This document shows positions 25,443-34,147 of a DNA stretch of 46,481 nucleotides, piece by piece; within the stretch, counting starts at the first letter, position 1, and each line of letters starts with the position of its first letter. The DNA lies in the NCBI GenBank assembly GCA_025454895.1, contig JALONO010000025.1, positions 1 through 46,481 of the forward strand, written 5' to 3'. The position numbers and the translations under genes are program-made. The DNA is from Bernardetiaceae bacterium. GTDB taxonomy: Bacteria > Bacteroidota > Bacteroidia > Cytophagales > Thermoflexibacteraceae. The notes under the pieces were generated by a model. That model was not told where the DNA came from. It worked only from the letters and a program-made list of their open reading frames with translations, and ran no database searches.

Positions 25443-26438
25443 TTAAAAATCTTCGTTGAGGCTGAATTTTTGGGTGCCCTTGTCGCTCATGACCCCGGCT
25501 TTTTGGTATTCGCCCACGCGCTTCTCGAAAAAGTTGGTTTTGCCTTGGAGCGAGATCATGTCCATGAAATCGAACGGGTTGGCGGAGCCGTACTGCTTGG
25601 GGCAGCCCAGTTCGCCCAGCAGGCGGTCGGCCACGAACTCGATGTACTGGCTCATCAGCCCGGCGTTCATGCCGATGAGGGCCACCGGCAGGGCCTCGGT
25701 AATAAACTCTTGCTCGATGCGAACGGCATCGGTGATGATCTCGATCACGCGCTCTTGGGGCAGGCGGTTGGTCAGGTAGCGGGTGTAGAGCAGGCAGGCG
25801 AAGTCGCAGTGCAGGCCCTCGTCGCGCGAGATAAGCTCGTTGCTAAAGCTGAGGCCGGGCATGAGGCCGCGCTTTTTGAGCCAGAAGATGGAGCAGAAGC
25901 TGCCCGAGAAGAAAATGCCTTCCACGGCGGCGAAAGCCACCAGCCGCTCGGCAAAATTTTCGCTATTGATCCAGCGCAAGGCCCAGTTCCCCTTTTTTTG
26001 CACACAGGGCACGGTTTCCAGGGCGTTAAAAAGGCGGGATTTTTCCTGCGGGTTTTTAATATAGGTGTCGATGAGCAGCGAGTAGGTCTCGGAGTGGATG
26101 TTCTCGATCGCGATTTGGAAACCGTAGAAGCACTTGGCCTCCGAAAACTGCACCTCGTGCAAAAAGTTGGCGGCCAGGTTTTCGTTCACGATGCCGTCGC
26201 TGGCGGCAAAGAACGCCAGCACATGCGAGATGAAATAACGTTCATCGGCGGTGAGGTTGTCCCAATCTTTGAGGTCTTGCGAAAGGTCGATTTCCTCGGC
26301 CGTCCAGAAACTGGCCTCGGCTTTTTTGTACATTTTCCAAATGTCGTCGTACTCGATGGGGAACAACACAAAACGGTTGGGGTTGTCCACCAATAATGGT
26401 TCCACGGCTTGCGCGGTTGTGCTTGGACTGTTGGTCAT
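25443..26438 (-). CDS. nrdB: Ribonucleoside-diphosphate reductase, beta (R2) subunit, class Ia
   Basis: A 331-residue R2 protein that houses the diiron-tyrosyl radical used by NrdA to make deoxyribonucleotides. Iron ligands and radical site follow eukaryote-like R2 spacing: D81 (ASDGIV), E112 and H115 (IENIHSETY), with Y119 as the radical tyrosine. The second-half ligands are in AAVEGIFF and in [11 protein letters not shown]. The C-terminus FSLNEDF fits the tail that docks on R1. The ATG at 26438 was preferred to one 15 codons upstream, whose extra residues have no family character. The large subunit gene nrdA is not in the window. Confidence 0.95.
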   Translation of the reverse strand: MTNSPSTTAQAVEPLLVDNPNRFVLFPIEYDDIWKMYKKAEASFWTAEEIDLSQDLKDWDNLTADERYFISHVLAFFAASDGIVNENLAANFLHEVQFSEAKCFYGFQIAIENIHSETYSLLIDTYIKNPQEKSRLFNALETVPCVQKKGNWALRWINSENFAERLVAFAAVEGIFFSGSFCSIFWLKKRGLMPGLSFSNELISRDEGLHCDFACLLYTRYLTNRLPQERVIEIITDAVRIEQEFITEALPVALIGMNAGLMSQYIEFVADRLLGELGCPKQYGSANPFDFMDMISLQGKTNFFEKRVGEYQKAGVMSDKGTQKFSLNEDF

Positions 26439-26697
26439 GGCAATAGGCGATAGATGTAACGAAACGGTAACGCTTGTCAACAAGCAAATTGTTTTGGTAT
26501 TTTTTTATTATTTGATTAGATTTTTCAAATAAAAAAAATGAAAAATCGGGCAAGGGTTGACAATCAGGATGTTAGCGACCGAAGCGGCCAACCAGAGGTG
26601 GGGCCAACAAATGTAAGCACTAGCGGCACAAAAACGGCCCGTTGGGGGCCAGGTTTTCGGGGGTTTTTTCTGCCCGCACAATTAATTGAAGGTTAAC

Positions 26698-26728
26698 TTG
26701 GCGGTTAGCCGCCCATGAGCTATATTTG
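26698..26728 (+). promoter_or_regulatory. Bacteroidota-type promoter of rplU-rpmA
   Basis: A TTG at 26698-26700 (-33) is separated by 20 bases from a perfect -7 box TATATTTG at 26721-26728. Transcription would start close to 26735, giving a leader of about 20-25 bases before the rplU ATG. Confidence 0.65.
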
Positions 26729-26757
26729 CGGACTTTTTTGAAAACTAAGGAAAAAAG

Positions 26758-27069
26758 ATGTACGCAATTGTAGAAATCGCCGGACAACAGTTCAAGGTAG
26801 AGAAAGACCGGTTTGTTTACACCCAACGCCTCGAAGCGGCGGAGGGCGATACTTTGACTTTTGACAAAGTGTTGCTGGTAGACAACGACGGCACCGTCAA
26901 CGTTGGAGCCCCGGTATTATCGGGCGCGAAAGTAACGGGTAAAGTGCTAGGCCACGTGCGGGGCGAAACCCTGGTGGTGTTTAAGAAGAAACGCCGCAAA
27001 GGGTACGCCAAGCGCAACGGCCACCGCCAGCACTACACCAAGGTGATGATCGAATCGATCAGCCTGTAA
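26758..27069 (+). CDS. rplU: 50S ribosomal protein L21
   Basis: A 103-residue protein with the L21 N-terminus MYAIVEIAGQQFKVEKDRF, central LLVDNDGTVNVGAPVLSGAK and the basic C-terminal KKKRRKGYAKRNGHRQ block. Full length. It binds 23S rRNA in the large subunit. It is the first gene of the usual rplU-rpmA pair, 49 bases ahead of rpmA. Confidence 0.98.
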   Translation: MYAIVEIAGQQFKVEKDRFVYTQRLEAAEGDTLTFDKVLLVDNDGTVNVGAPVLSGAKVTGKVLGHVRGETLVVFKKKRRKGYAKRNGHRQHYTKVMIESISL

Positions 27070-27118
27070 ACCAACCAGTTTCTCCTCTATCCAAGCAAGC
27101 AAAAAAACTTAAATAGCA

Positions 27119-27388
27119 ATGGCACACAAAAAAGGCGCGGGTAGTTCCAAAAACGGCCGCGAGTCGCACAGCAAACGCCTCGGCGTGAAAATTTTCGGGG
27201 GCCAGCACGTAATTGGCGGCAACATCATCGTGCGCCAGCGCGGTACCCGCCACTATCCTGGCAAAAACGTAGGCATCGGCCGCGACCACACGCTGTTCGC
27301 TTTGGTGGAAGGCACCGTGGAATTCAAAAAGGGCCTGCTGGGCCGCTCGTTTGTGTCGGTAGTCCCGGCCGAAGCGACCGCTGCCTAG
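27119..27388 (+). CDS. rpmA: 50S ribosomal protein L27
   Basis: An 89-residue protein starting [20 protein letters not shown], the N-terminal tail that reaches the peptidyl transferase centre, followed by [20 protein letters not shown]. The tail begins directly with the mature sequence and no processed leader is present. Second gene of rplU-rpmA and followed by a terminator. Confidence 0.98.
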   Translation: MAHKKGAGSSKNGRESHSKRLGVKIFGGQHVIGGNIIVRQRGTRHYPGKNVGIGRDHTLFALVEGTVEFKKGLLGRSFVSVVPAEATAA

Positions 27389-27422
27389 TCCTAACCAGTC
27401 TCATTGGCCGCCTTGGCGGCGT

Positions 27423-27448
27423 AACCCGGCTTACCACCGGGTTTTTTT
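27423..27448 (+). terminator. Terminator after rplU-rpmA
   Basis: A 7-base stem (27423-27429 with 27437-27443) followed by a run of Ts. A second small GC hairpin (GCCGCC-TT-GGCGGC, near 27408-27421) precedes it. Confidence 0.8.
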
Positions 27449-27545
27449 ATGCCCGGCGGGGCGGCCCACGCCATAATTGAATAAGGGTTGCGGATCGTCG
27501 ATCTTTGAAATGATTGATAAACAAGAGGAACAATCATTTCACCAG

Positions 27546-27562
27546 GCAATCATTAAGTCATT
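27546..27562. repeat. GCAATCATTAAGTCATT motif, spacer copy
   Basis: A 17-base sequence identical to 42241-42257. It lies in the 240-base spacer between rpmA and the arginase-fold gene, next to ATGATTG/CAATCATT segments that can pair. Confidence 0.6.
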
Positions 27563-27631
27563 GCCGGGTAAGGCTCGCCTTGTGGCCAAACCCGATAACT
27601 TTGCCGCAGTTTTGGCCCCGCTAGCCCCGCA

Positions 27632-28738
27632 ATGGACATCCGCCTTTTTGCCGACAGCGTGCACGACGCGCTGGAAGAATTGACCCAAAACCCGGCCCAC
27701 CTGGGATCCGTGATTTTCAACCACTTCGACCGGCTGCCCAAGTGGCGCGACCTGGACCTGGCCCTTATCGGGGCCGATACCGAGCCGGGCAGTGCCGACG
27801 TGGTGCGCCGCGAACTGTACCAACTGACCCGCAGCCGCGATAATTACCGCCTGGCCGACCTGGGCAACCTGCGCCCCGCCGCCGACCGCGAGCAAACTGC
27901 GGGCCGCCTGCGCGAGGTGTGCGCTTACCTGCTGGACCAGGGCGTGCTGCCCGTGGTGCTCACCGACGACCCCAGCTTACTGCCGGCTCAGTACTTGGCT
28001 TATGAGCACCTGGGCCAGCCCGTATCGTTGGCCATCGTCGACAGCCGGGCCGACCTGGCCGAAACCCAGCCCTTGGCTAAAATTTTGGCCCACCGGCCCA
28101 ATTATTTGTTTGGCCTGAGCCTGCTGGGCTACCAGCAATACCTGGTGCCAGCCGAGCACTTGGCCCTGTTGCAAAAAATCAACACCGACTTGCTGAGCGT
28201 GGGCAAAATGCGCGACCATTTCCGGGAGGTGGAGCCAGTGCTGCGCGGGGCCGACCTGCTGGGCTTCCACCTGGGCGCGGTGCGCCGGGCCGATGCTCCT
28301 GCCAACCGGGTTCGCCACCCGTTTGGCCTCACTGGCGAGGAGGCGTGCCAATTGGCCTGGTACGCCGGGCACGCCGAACGGCTCCGCTCGGTGGGTTTTT
28401 ACGGCTACCAGGCCGATAGCGACCCCTTTGGCCAAACGGCCGCCTTGCTAGCGGTCATGGTTTGGTATTTGGTGGAGGGTTTTTATCATCGCAGCCCATT
28501 GCAACCTTTCACGGAAGATTTTTATATCAAATTCCACGTGCCAGTGCTGGGCGATGGCCTGGTGTTCTACAAACACCGCCACCACGACAAATGGTGGCTT
28601 GAGGTGCCGCTCACCGGCCCAGCCGCCCAGGCCTTTGGGGCCGCCCTGCACGTGCCTTGCAGCCAGCTCGACTACGAGCAGGCGGTGGCCGGCAGCCTGC
28701 CCGACCGCTGGGTGCGCGCCGTGGAGCGGGCCAGTTGA
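27632..28738 (+). CDS. Arginase/formimidoylglutamase-fold protein lacking the metal ligands
   Basis: A 368-residue protein with ureohydrolase order: an N-terminal DLALIGADTEPGSADVVRRE block, then PVVLTDDPSLL where the family has a GGDHS motif, VSLAIVDSRADL where D-A-H-x-D is expected, and ADLLGFHLGAVRRADAPAN where S-x-D-x-D-x-x-D-P is expected. Most manganese ligands are thus replaced (only scattered Asp remain), so arginase, agmatinase or formimidoylglutamase activity is unlikely. The C-terminal ~100 residues (a KFHVPVLGDGLVFYKHRHHD segment) are well preserved in character. A non-enzymatic role is inferred; none is known to me. Start at ATG 27632. Confidence 0.75.
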   Translation: MDIRLFADSVHDALEELTQNPAHLGSVIFNHFDRLPKWRDLDLALIGADTEPGSADVVRRELYQLTRSRDNYRLADLGNLRPAADREQTAGRLREVCAYLLDQGVLPVVLTDDPSLLPAQYLAYEHLGQPVSLAIVDSRADLAETQPLAKILAHRPNYLFGLSLLGYQQYLVPAEHLALLQKINTDLLSVGKMRDHFREVEPVLRGADLLGFHLGAVRRADAPANRVRHPFGLTGEEACQLAWYAGHAERLRSVGFYGYQADSDPFGQTAALLAVMVWYLVEGFYHRSPLQPFTEDFYIKFHVPVLGDGLVFYKHRHHDKWWLEVPLTGPAAQAFGAALHVPCSQLDYEQAVAGSLPDRWVRAVERAS

Positions 28739-29135
28739 TGGTACCTCTTTTTGGGTAAATGATGGGTCGGGCTAGTCAAACATGCATTCCCCCAAAACTT
28801 GGTAGAGCACTTTCCTAGCCGCCATTGCCGCTGCTTTTGGCCACTTTTTGCGTTGCGTAGTGATTTTCGTGTTTAATAAATAAGCCAAAACGGCGGCTTT
28901 TGTCTAACTTGGTTTAAACAAAACCGTTGGTACTGCCGTTCTGTGGGCAGACTGAGCCACTACCTGACAAAATTTCCAGTTCGAAGTCAGCTCCAGCAAG
29001 TGGAGCCAAATTTGCAACCATTTTTTGCTGGCCGCGAAGCCAAGGGTGGCCTAACAAACACAAAAAGTTGAACTACGGAATTTTTTTAACCCCCAAACGT
29101 ATTTATTACTGTATGTGCCTACGCACCATTCAACC
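28739..29135. other. Intergenic stretch before queD
   Basis: About 400 bases without a convincing gene. It includes a GC-poor middle and short imperfect hairpins (for example CTCCA-GCAAG-TGGAG near 28990). I searched by eye for a preQ1 riboswitch upstream of the QueD-type gene and did not find its conserved loop or the A-rich tail. Confidence 0.45.
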
Positions 29136-29543
29136 ATGAGAGTAGCCGTTTTCCGCAAAGAGCACTTTAATGCCGCTCACCGTTTGCACAATCCCCAATG
29201 GACCGACGAAATGAACCAGCGCGTGTTCGGTAAGTGCAACAACATCCACTATCACGGCCATAACTACGAACTGATCGTGAAGGTAACCGGCGAAATTGAC
29301 CCGCGCACCGGCTACTTGGTGGACATGAAAATCCTCAGCGACCTGATCAAGCAACAGGTGATCGACCGTTTCGACCACAAAAACCTCAACCTTGACACGG
29401 TAGAATTTAGCAATCTTAACCCCACGGCCGAAAACATTGCCGTTGTCATTTGGCAACTGATGAGGCCCCATCTCGACGATCACCTAGAGCTTAAAGTAAC
29501 ACTTTATGAAACCGAACGAAATTTCGTGGAATACCCCGCCTAA
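29136..29543 (+). CDS. queD: 6-carboxytetrahydropterin synthase / 6-pyruvoyltetrahydropterin synthase family (QueD-like)
   Basis: A 135-residue T-fold enzyme. ATG 29136 is preferred to one 7 codons upstream because it gives the family start RVAVFRKEHFNAAHRL. Zinc histidines are in HFNAAH and the HYHGH motif; the catalytic cysteine is in GKCNNIHYHGHNY; the active-site pair continues with FDHKNLN and the C-terminal E-T-E-R. It converts dihydroneopterin triphosphate, the product of the overlapping folE, either to 6-carboxytetrahydropterin (queuosine route) or 6-pyruvoyltetrahydropterin; the short form suits either. No queC or queE is nearby. Confidence 0.9.
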   Translation: MRVAVFRKEHFNAAHRLHNPQWTDEMNQRVFGKCNNIHYHGHNYELIVKVTGEIDPRTGYLVDMKILSDLIKQQVIDRFDHKNLNLDTVEFSNLNPTAENIAVVIWQLMRPHLDDHLELKVTLYETERNFVEYPA

Positions 29544-30291
29544 CGGCAAAAACGGGAAAAACCACACCAATGGACATAACACTGCGCCCGAATTGGCCTC
29601 CCCAGCTCCCTTAGACCTAACCGATACCGACCTGGACCTGAGCGAACTCATTGACCAAATGGGCGACGAACACGTAGCCACCGCTACCGACACGCCCCTG
29701 CGGCCTGATGCCTTTGTGCTTAGCGACGAAGAGAAGATACACAAAATAGAGAAGCACTTTAAGGCCATTATGGACACCCTGGGTCTGGACCTGACCGATG
29801 ACAGCCTCAAGGGCACGCCCCACCGGGTGGCCAAAATGTACGTGAAGGAGATTTTTAGCGGCCTCAACCCGAGAAACAAACCTTCGGCCCGGCTGTTCGA
29901 GAACAAGTACAAGTACAGCGGCATGTTGGTGGAGCGGGACATTACGTTTTACTCCAATTGCGAGCACCACTTTGTGCCGATTTTCGGGCGGGCCCACGTG
30001 GCCTACGTTTCCAGTGGCAAGGTGATTGGGCTGTCGAAGCTCAACCGCATTGTGCAATACTTTGCCAAACGCCCGCAAGTGCAGGAGCGGCTCACCAACC
30101 AAATTGCCGAGGAACTAAAGGCCGTGTTGCAAACCGAAAACGTGGCCGTGGTTTTGGACGCTACCCACATGTGCGTATGCTCGCGCGGGGTGCAGGATGT
30201 GAACAGCAGCACGGTTACTTCGTACTACGGCGGCCAATTTGCCGAAGGCCCCCTCCGCGACGAGTTTTTGAAGTACGTGTACGGGAAATAA
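29506..30291 (+). CDS. folE: GTP cyclohydrolase I
   Basis: A 261-residue enzyme making 7,8-dihydroneopterin triphosphate from GTP. The catalytic part begins near residue 75. Landmarks are GTPHRVAKMY, the zinc site SNCEHHFVPIFGRAHVAY, GLSKLNRIVQYFAKRPQVQE, and the third zinc ligand in HMCVCSRGV. The N-terminal ~70 residues are Asn/Pro/Asp-rich and probably disordered, longer than in many homologues. The start at 29506 overlaps the end of queD by 38 bases in another frame, which implies translational coupling. A later ATG at residue 52 would also leave the catalytic domain intact. It ends before a strong terminator. Confidence 0.95.
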   Translation: MKPNEISWNTPPNGKNGKNHTNGHNTAPELASPAPLDLTDTDLDLSELIDQMGDEHVATATDTPLRPDAFVLSDEEKIHKIEKHFKAIMDTLGLDLTDDSLKGTPHRVAKMYVKEIFSGLNPRNKPSARLFENKYKYSGMLVERDITFYSNCEHHFVPIFGRAHVAYVSSGKVIGLSKLNRIVQYFAKRPQVQERLTNQIAEELKAVLQTENVAVVLDATHMCVCSRGVQDVNSSTVTSYYGGQFAEGPLRDEFLKYVYGK

Positions 30292-30340
30292 TGATCGGCT
30301 GATTTTTATTATCTCGCTGATTTTCAGTGACTTGATCTTT

Positions 30341-30384
30341 ATCAAAACCCCCATGCAGGCTACAACCGGCGTGGGGGTTTTGAT
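30341..30384 (+). terminator. Terminator after folE
   Basis: A 16-base stem (30341-30356 with 30369-30384, one G-T pair), with T-rich right arm. It ends about 50 bases after the folE stop and is symmetric enough to act on both strands. Confidence 0.85.
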
Positions 30385-30442
30385 TGGGCGTTCGCTAACA
30401 TTCTTCAAGCCATTTTAGTCTCATTTCTCCAGAAAGAACAAC

Positions 30443-30478
30443 AAAAAAGGCGGCGCATAAGGTTGCGCCGCCTTTTTT
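30443..30478 (-). terminator. Terminator of the caspase-fold/TPR gene
   Basis: A perfect 15-base inverted repeat (30443-30457 with 30464-30478) with A/T runs on both ends, so bidirectional. It lies 12 bases beyond the minus-strand stop codon. Confidence 0.85.
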
Positions 30479-30489
30479 AACAGAGGCGA

Positions 30490-32937
30490 CTAGGCCATTT
30501 GCTCAGCTTCCAGCTTGGCAATACGGAAGCGGGCCTTGGCGTAGTAATTACCAAACGGATATTTTTGGATGTAGGCTTTGTAAGCCTCCAGGGTATCGGT
30601 GCTGGTTACCATGTCCCAATCCTTGGTTTCTTCGAGTTTGCTGGTTTCTTGGAGCTGGACCAACCGCTCGCGGGCTTGGTGGGCGAAGGGCTTTTCGGCA
30701 CTTTGGCCCAGGTAAGCCTGGTAGGCAGCGATGGTATTCTCGGCGGTGGCCCGCTGCCAAGCCTCGTCGGCCGGGACTTCTTCGTTGAGGTGGGCGACGA
30801 TGGCTTCTTGGTCGGCAGGCAACTCGGCCTGGGGTTGCGTGGCCTCACCACCAAAGGTAGCGGCGAGTTCCATCTCGGCCAGAGCCTCCGGGGCGGCTTC
30901 CTCGGGGGTTTCCACGGCATGGCTAAAGCTCCCGATCTCCTCGGCCACTTGCTGGCGGATGTCGTTGAGGTTGTCTTCGGCCCGGTTTTGCAGTTGGCTA
31001 ATGCGTTGGTAAGCCTCGCCCACATAGCGCGAAACGTCAGTTTGGTTTACATAATCGAGGTAACCGCGCACGGTGTTGGTTTGCACGGCCCGTTGCCAAA
31101 TTTGATCCTCGTCGTCAGTGGCTAGTGGGGGCGAGGTCGGCGAGTGGTCTTGGGTGGGCGGTTCCACTTGGGCTACTGGTTCGTCAACTGCCACCGGGGC
31201 GGCTTGGTTGGTGCTGGTTTCTTCCTGGGCGGCGCGGCGCAACTGCTCGTAAATGGGCAGGTCGTTGGCCGGTTCGGGCGTAACTTCGGTGGCCTGGCCG
31301 TTTACATAACTAGTGGTGGGTTTATCCTGGCCATTGGCGGGTACGGCCTGCGCCTGGGCGGCCAGCAAAGCGGCCTGTTGGGCCTGGGCTTGCGTGGCAT
31401 ATTGCCCTTGCGGGAATAGGGCCAAATACAGTTGGTAGGCATCCACACTGGGCAACTGGGCCACTTGTTCCCATACCCGGGTTTCCAAAGTTTGCTCGGT
31501 TTGGGTGCGTACCCGGTCGGCCACAACCTGTTCCAATTCAGCTAGTTGGGCTTTTTGCAGTTCGGCGATTTTGCTGTTTAATTGCTGCTCCACCTCGGCG
31601 CGCACCCGTTTGGCCACATCGGTTTCCAGGCGGGTTTTCCACTCGTCGCGCTTGCCCATAAACTGGGTACACTCCTCCAACCGGCGCTGGGTGCGGCGGT
31701 CCTGGTGGATGGTGAGGGCCTCGCGGTAGCGCTCGGCGGCCTTGTCCACCTCAAAGCGGGCGTAACACTCGTCGGCACTGTCCATCAGTTCGGCGTAGCG
31801 GATTTCGCCCGTGCACACCTCCAGCCGTTCGGCAAACAAAGGCTGCTCGGGGTGTAGGGCACTGAGGCGGGCGTAGTGAACCTTGGCCAGTTCGTATTGC
31901 CCGGCGGTGAAGTAACCCTCGGCAATTTTCTCGACCGATAGTTGCGATTGACGGCGCACACTGGCCAGGTCATAAATTTCGTAGGCCAGGTCAAATTGTT
32001 TCTTGGCCTGGTTGTAATGCCCTTGGGCAAACTGGGCCTCGGCTTCCAACACCAACCCGATGAAGCGGGTTTTGGCGTTCAGTTCCTCGTCGGCATCGTA
32101 AAATTCACGGGCTTGCTCGTAACCGGGCAGGGCCTCGGCAAATTTTTCTTGGGCAAATTGTTGGTCGGCCACGGCCTTCTTTTCCAAGAACGACAGGTAG
32201 CGGACGTTGTTGCCAAAGTGCAATTTTAAGGCATCGGCGGGGGCGTAGGCCAGCGGCGCGGCCGGGGCCTTGCCCGCCAGCCGGTATTGCTCGTAAAGGT
32301 AGTCGTTCAAATCGGCCACGGTAATGGCCCGGTGATCTTTGCGCAGGCCGCCTTCCCACAACTTGGTGAGCAACGGGGCCAGCCGGGGTTCGCGCTGGTA
32401 CTCGGCGTCACGCGGGGAGGCCAGCACCACGCAGGCATTGCCCAGGGCGTTGCCGAGGCGGTGCAGTTCTTCGTGGGCGTATTGCCAAAGTTCGGCCCCC
32501 GCTTCGGGCGAGTGCAGGTAAGCGCAGTCCAACACCATTATTTTGGCCGTTTTCGGCGTTTCATCCATCGTTTCGGCCAACTGGGCCAACGAAATGCCGT
32601 TTACGTGCATCTGCGCCAGCGTGGAATTAGCCGTGGCCAAATACCACTGGCTGCGGCGAAACACCGCGTACCCGGCGTAGTACACCAGCAGCACATCGGG
32701 GCTCTCGTCGGCCGCGGCGGCCAACTCTTCTTTAATATGCGTGTTATCGGCATGGCCCCACAGGTTTACCACGCTGCTGGCGGTGGCCCCTGGCACGTAG
32801 CGGTCCACCAGGCACGCTTGTAAGGCCGCTAGGTGCGCGGAGGCGGTGGGGAGGGCGGGCAGTTCGGGGTCTTTAGCAAAAGTATCGGAACCGAAAAGTA
32901 CAATTTTTACTTTGGGCGGGTTTTGGTTAGTCGACAT
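30490..32937 (-). CDS. Caspase-fold (catalytically degenerate) / TPR / coiled-coil scaffold protein
   Basis: An 815-residue protein with no signal peptide. Residues ~8-225 follow the caspase-like (peptidase C14) order: KVKIVLFGSD, a helix with a PTASAHLAALQ segment, VLLVYYAGYAVF and KIMVLDCAYLHSP. In active members the first reads GHG and the second D-x-C-H-S-G. Here Tyr90 replaces the catalytic His and Ala139 stands where Cys is expected (C138 is one residue off), so protease activity is doubtful. Residues ~255-430 are TPR-like helices (QFAQGHYNQAKKQFDLAYEI, GYFTAGQYELAKVHYARLSA), residues ~430-505 a coiled coil, and the rest is Ala/Gln/Glu-rich with three short repeated W-x-x-A-x-x-x-x-T-x-x-x-Y units (one reads WQRAVQTNTVRGYLDYVNQT). 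A cytoplasmic scaffold role is inferred. Confidence 0.8.
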   Translation of the reverse strand: MSTNQNPPKVKIVLFGSDTFAKDPELPALPTASAHLAALQACLVDRYVPGATASSVVNLWGHADNTHIKEELAAAADESPDVLLVYYAGYAVFRRSQWYLATANSTLAQMHVNGISLAQLAETMDETPKTAKIMVLDCAYLHSPEAGAELWQYAHEELHRLGNALGNACVVLASPRDAEYQREPRLAPLLTKLWEGGLRKDHRAITVADLNDYLYEQYRLAGKAPAAPLAYAPADALKLHFGNNVRYLSFLEKKAVADQQFAQEKFAEALPGYEQAREFYDADEELNAKTRFIGLVLEAEAQFAQGHYNQAKKQFDLAYEIYDLASVRRQSQLSVEKIAEGYFTAGQYELAKVHYARLSALHPEQPLFAERLEVCTGEIRYAELMDSADECYARFEVDKAAERYREALTIHQDRRTQRRLEECTQFMGKRDEWKTRLETDVAKRVRAEVEQQLNSKIAELQKAQLAELEQVVADRVRTQTEQTLETRVWEQVAQLPSVDAYQLYLALFPQGQYATQAQAQQAALLAAQAQAVPANGQDKPTTSYVNGQATEVTPEPANDLPIYEQLRRAAQEETSTNQAAPVAVDEPVAQVEPPTQDHSPTSPPLATDDEDQIWQRAVQTNTVRGYLDYVNQTDVSRYVGEAYQRISQLQNRAEDNLNDIRQQVAEEIGSFSHAVETPEEAAPEALAEMELAATFGGEATQPQAELPADQEAIVAHLNEEVPADEAWQRATAENTIAAYQAYLGQSAEKPFAHQARERLVQLQETSKLEETKDWDMVTSTDTLEAYKAYIQKYPFGNYYAKARFRIAKLEAEQMA

Positions 32938-33083
32938 GGCATTTTAGCACAACCTTGTAAAAGCAATAAATGACGAAGGGGTAAAAGCCGAGACAGATGA
33001 GGCATTTGTTGAGTAAAATTAAGGCTACTGGCGCAAAAAGAAATAATTTAAGCCCGGCTTTGACCGAAAAAGTTTCAATAATA

Positions 33084-33968
33084 ATGCCGCAAACCACCGT
33101 TTACCGAAGGTTTTTTCGCAGAACCTTCAAGGCTTTGCAAAAAATTGTTAATGGCTTTATTGCCGATGACTGCCTCAACACCAGCGCGGCCCTCAGTTAT
33201 TACATGGCATTTTCGCTGGCCCCCATCTTATTTATATTGGTGTTGGTGGCGGGCAGCGTGTTTGGCGAGGCGGCCATCAGCGGCAAAATCTACGCCCAAA
33301 CCGAGCGTTTTATTGGCGAACAGGCCGCCAGCATTGTGCAAACCTTGCTGCAAAACGCCTACCACGGCAGCGAAACTTGGTTGGCCACCGTCATCAGCAT
33401 CGTTACCTTTTTGGTGGGGGCCACCACCGTATTTGGGGCGTTGCACAGCGCGCTTAATCGCATTTGGCAAGTAGCGCCCCGGCGGCAGCGGGCTTTCCGC
33501 AAGCTCATCGAGCAGCGGTTGTTGGGTCTGCTTATGTTGCTGCTCATTGGCATATTGCTGGTGGCCATCATCATTTTTGAGCAGGCGGTTGGGGTTATCC
33601 AAACCCGGTTCAGTTTTTTGCTGCCCAAACTGCCCGAGGTGTTCAGCAGTTGGGCGAGTAGCTTGCTTAGCTACTCGGTATTGCTCATTCTTTTTACGTT
33701 GGTTTTCAAGTTTTTGTCCGATGCCCGGCTGCGCTGGCTCACCAGCCTGGCCGGGGCCGGGTTTACCACGGCCCTGTTTGCGGTGGGCAAGTGGGCCATT
33801 GGCCTTTACCTGCTCCACAGCAGCCTGGGGGGCGTGTACGGCGCGGCTGGCTCGTTCGCCGTCCTGCTCACCTGGATTTACTACTCGTCGGCCATTTTTT
33901 TGCTCGGGGCCGAGTTTATCAAGGTGTACGCCCAGCACACGGGCGACGACCCCAATCGCGCGGATTGA
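33084..33968 (+). CDS. YihY/virulence-factor BrkB family membrane protein
   Basis: A 294-residue integral membrane protein with six predicted helices. Family motifs are NTSAALSYYMAFSLAP in the first helix region, FLVGATTVFGALHSALNRIW in the middle, and the C-terminal GVYGAAGSFAVLLTWIYYSS. The family was once called RNase BN by mistake; its function remains unclear (putative envelope or transport role). ATG 33084 (MPQTTVYRR) was chosen; an in-frame ATG 29 codons upstream at 32997 would add a basic, low-complexity leader and cannot be excluded. Divergent from the caspase-fold gene. Confidence 0.9.
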   Translation: MPQTTVYRRFFRRTFKALQKIVNGFIADDCLNTSAALSYYMAFSLAPILFILVLVAGSVFGEAAISGKIYAQTERFIGEQAASIVQTLLQNAYHGSETWLATVISIVTFLVGATTVFGALHSALNRIWQVAPRRQRAFRKLIEQRLLGLLMLLLIGILLVAIIIFEQAVGVIQTRFSFLLPKLPEVFSSWASSLLSYSVLLILFTLVFKFLSDARLRWLTSLAGAGFTTALFAVGKWAIGLYLLHSSLGGVYGAAGSFAVLLTWIYYSSAIFLLGAEFIKVYAQHTGDDPNRAD

Positions 33969-34147
33969 GCTAGTGGGGTTTGGTTTTTCCGGGAGGGGTT
34001 ATAAAAGGACGCGGCCAGATTTTGTGCCAGGCCCCGACGGTTTCCATAGCTGCTGGCACAGTCCGTTGTTTCTGGACACGCCTTTCGCGGATGCGAGGGT
34101 ATAGTTAAGGGCGACTTTTGTGCAGTTGGCGCTTGGGGTTTTGTCCG

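Noticed and set aside
28739-29135. preQ1 riboswitch upstream of the QueD-like gene
   Set aside because: The conserved stem-loop and A-rich tail of preQ1 classes were not found by eye.
28927-29139. 70-codon ORF before queD
   Set aside because: No recognisable character and overlaps the queD start region.
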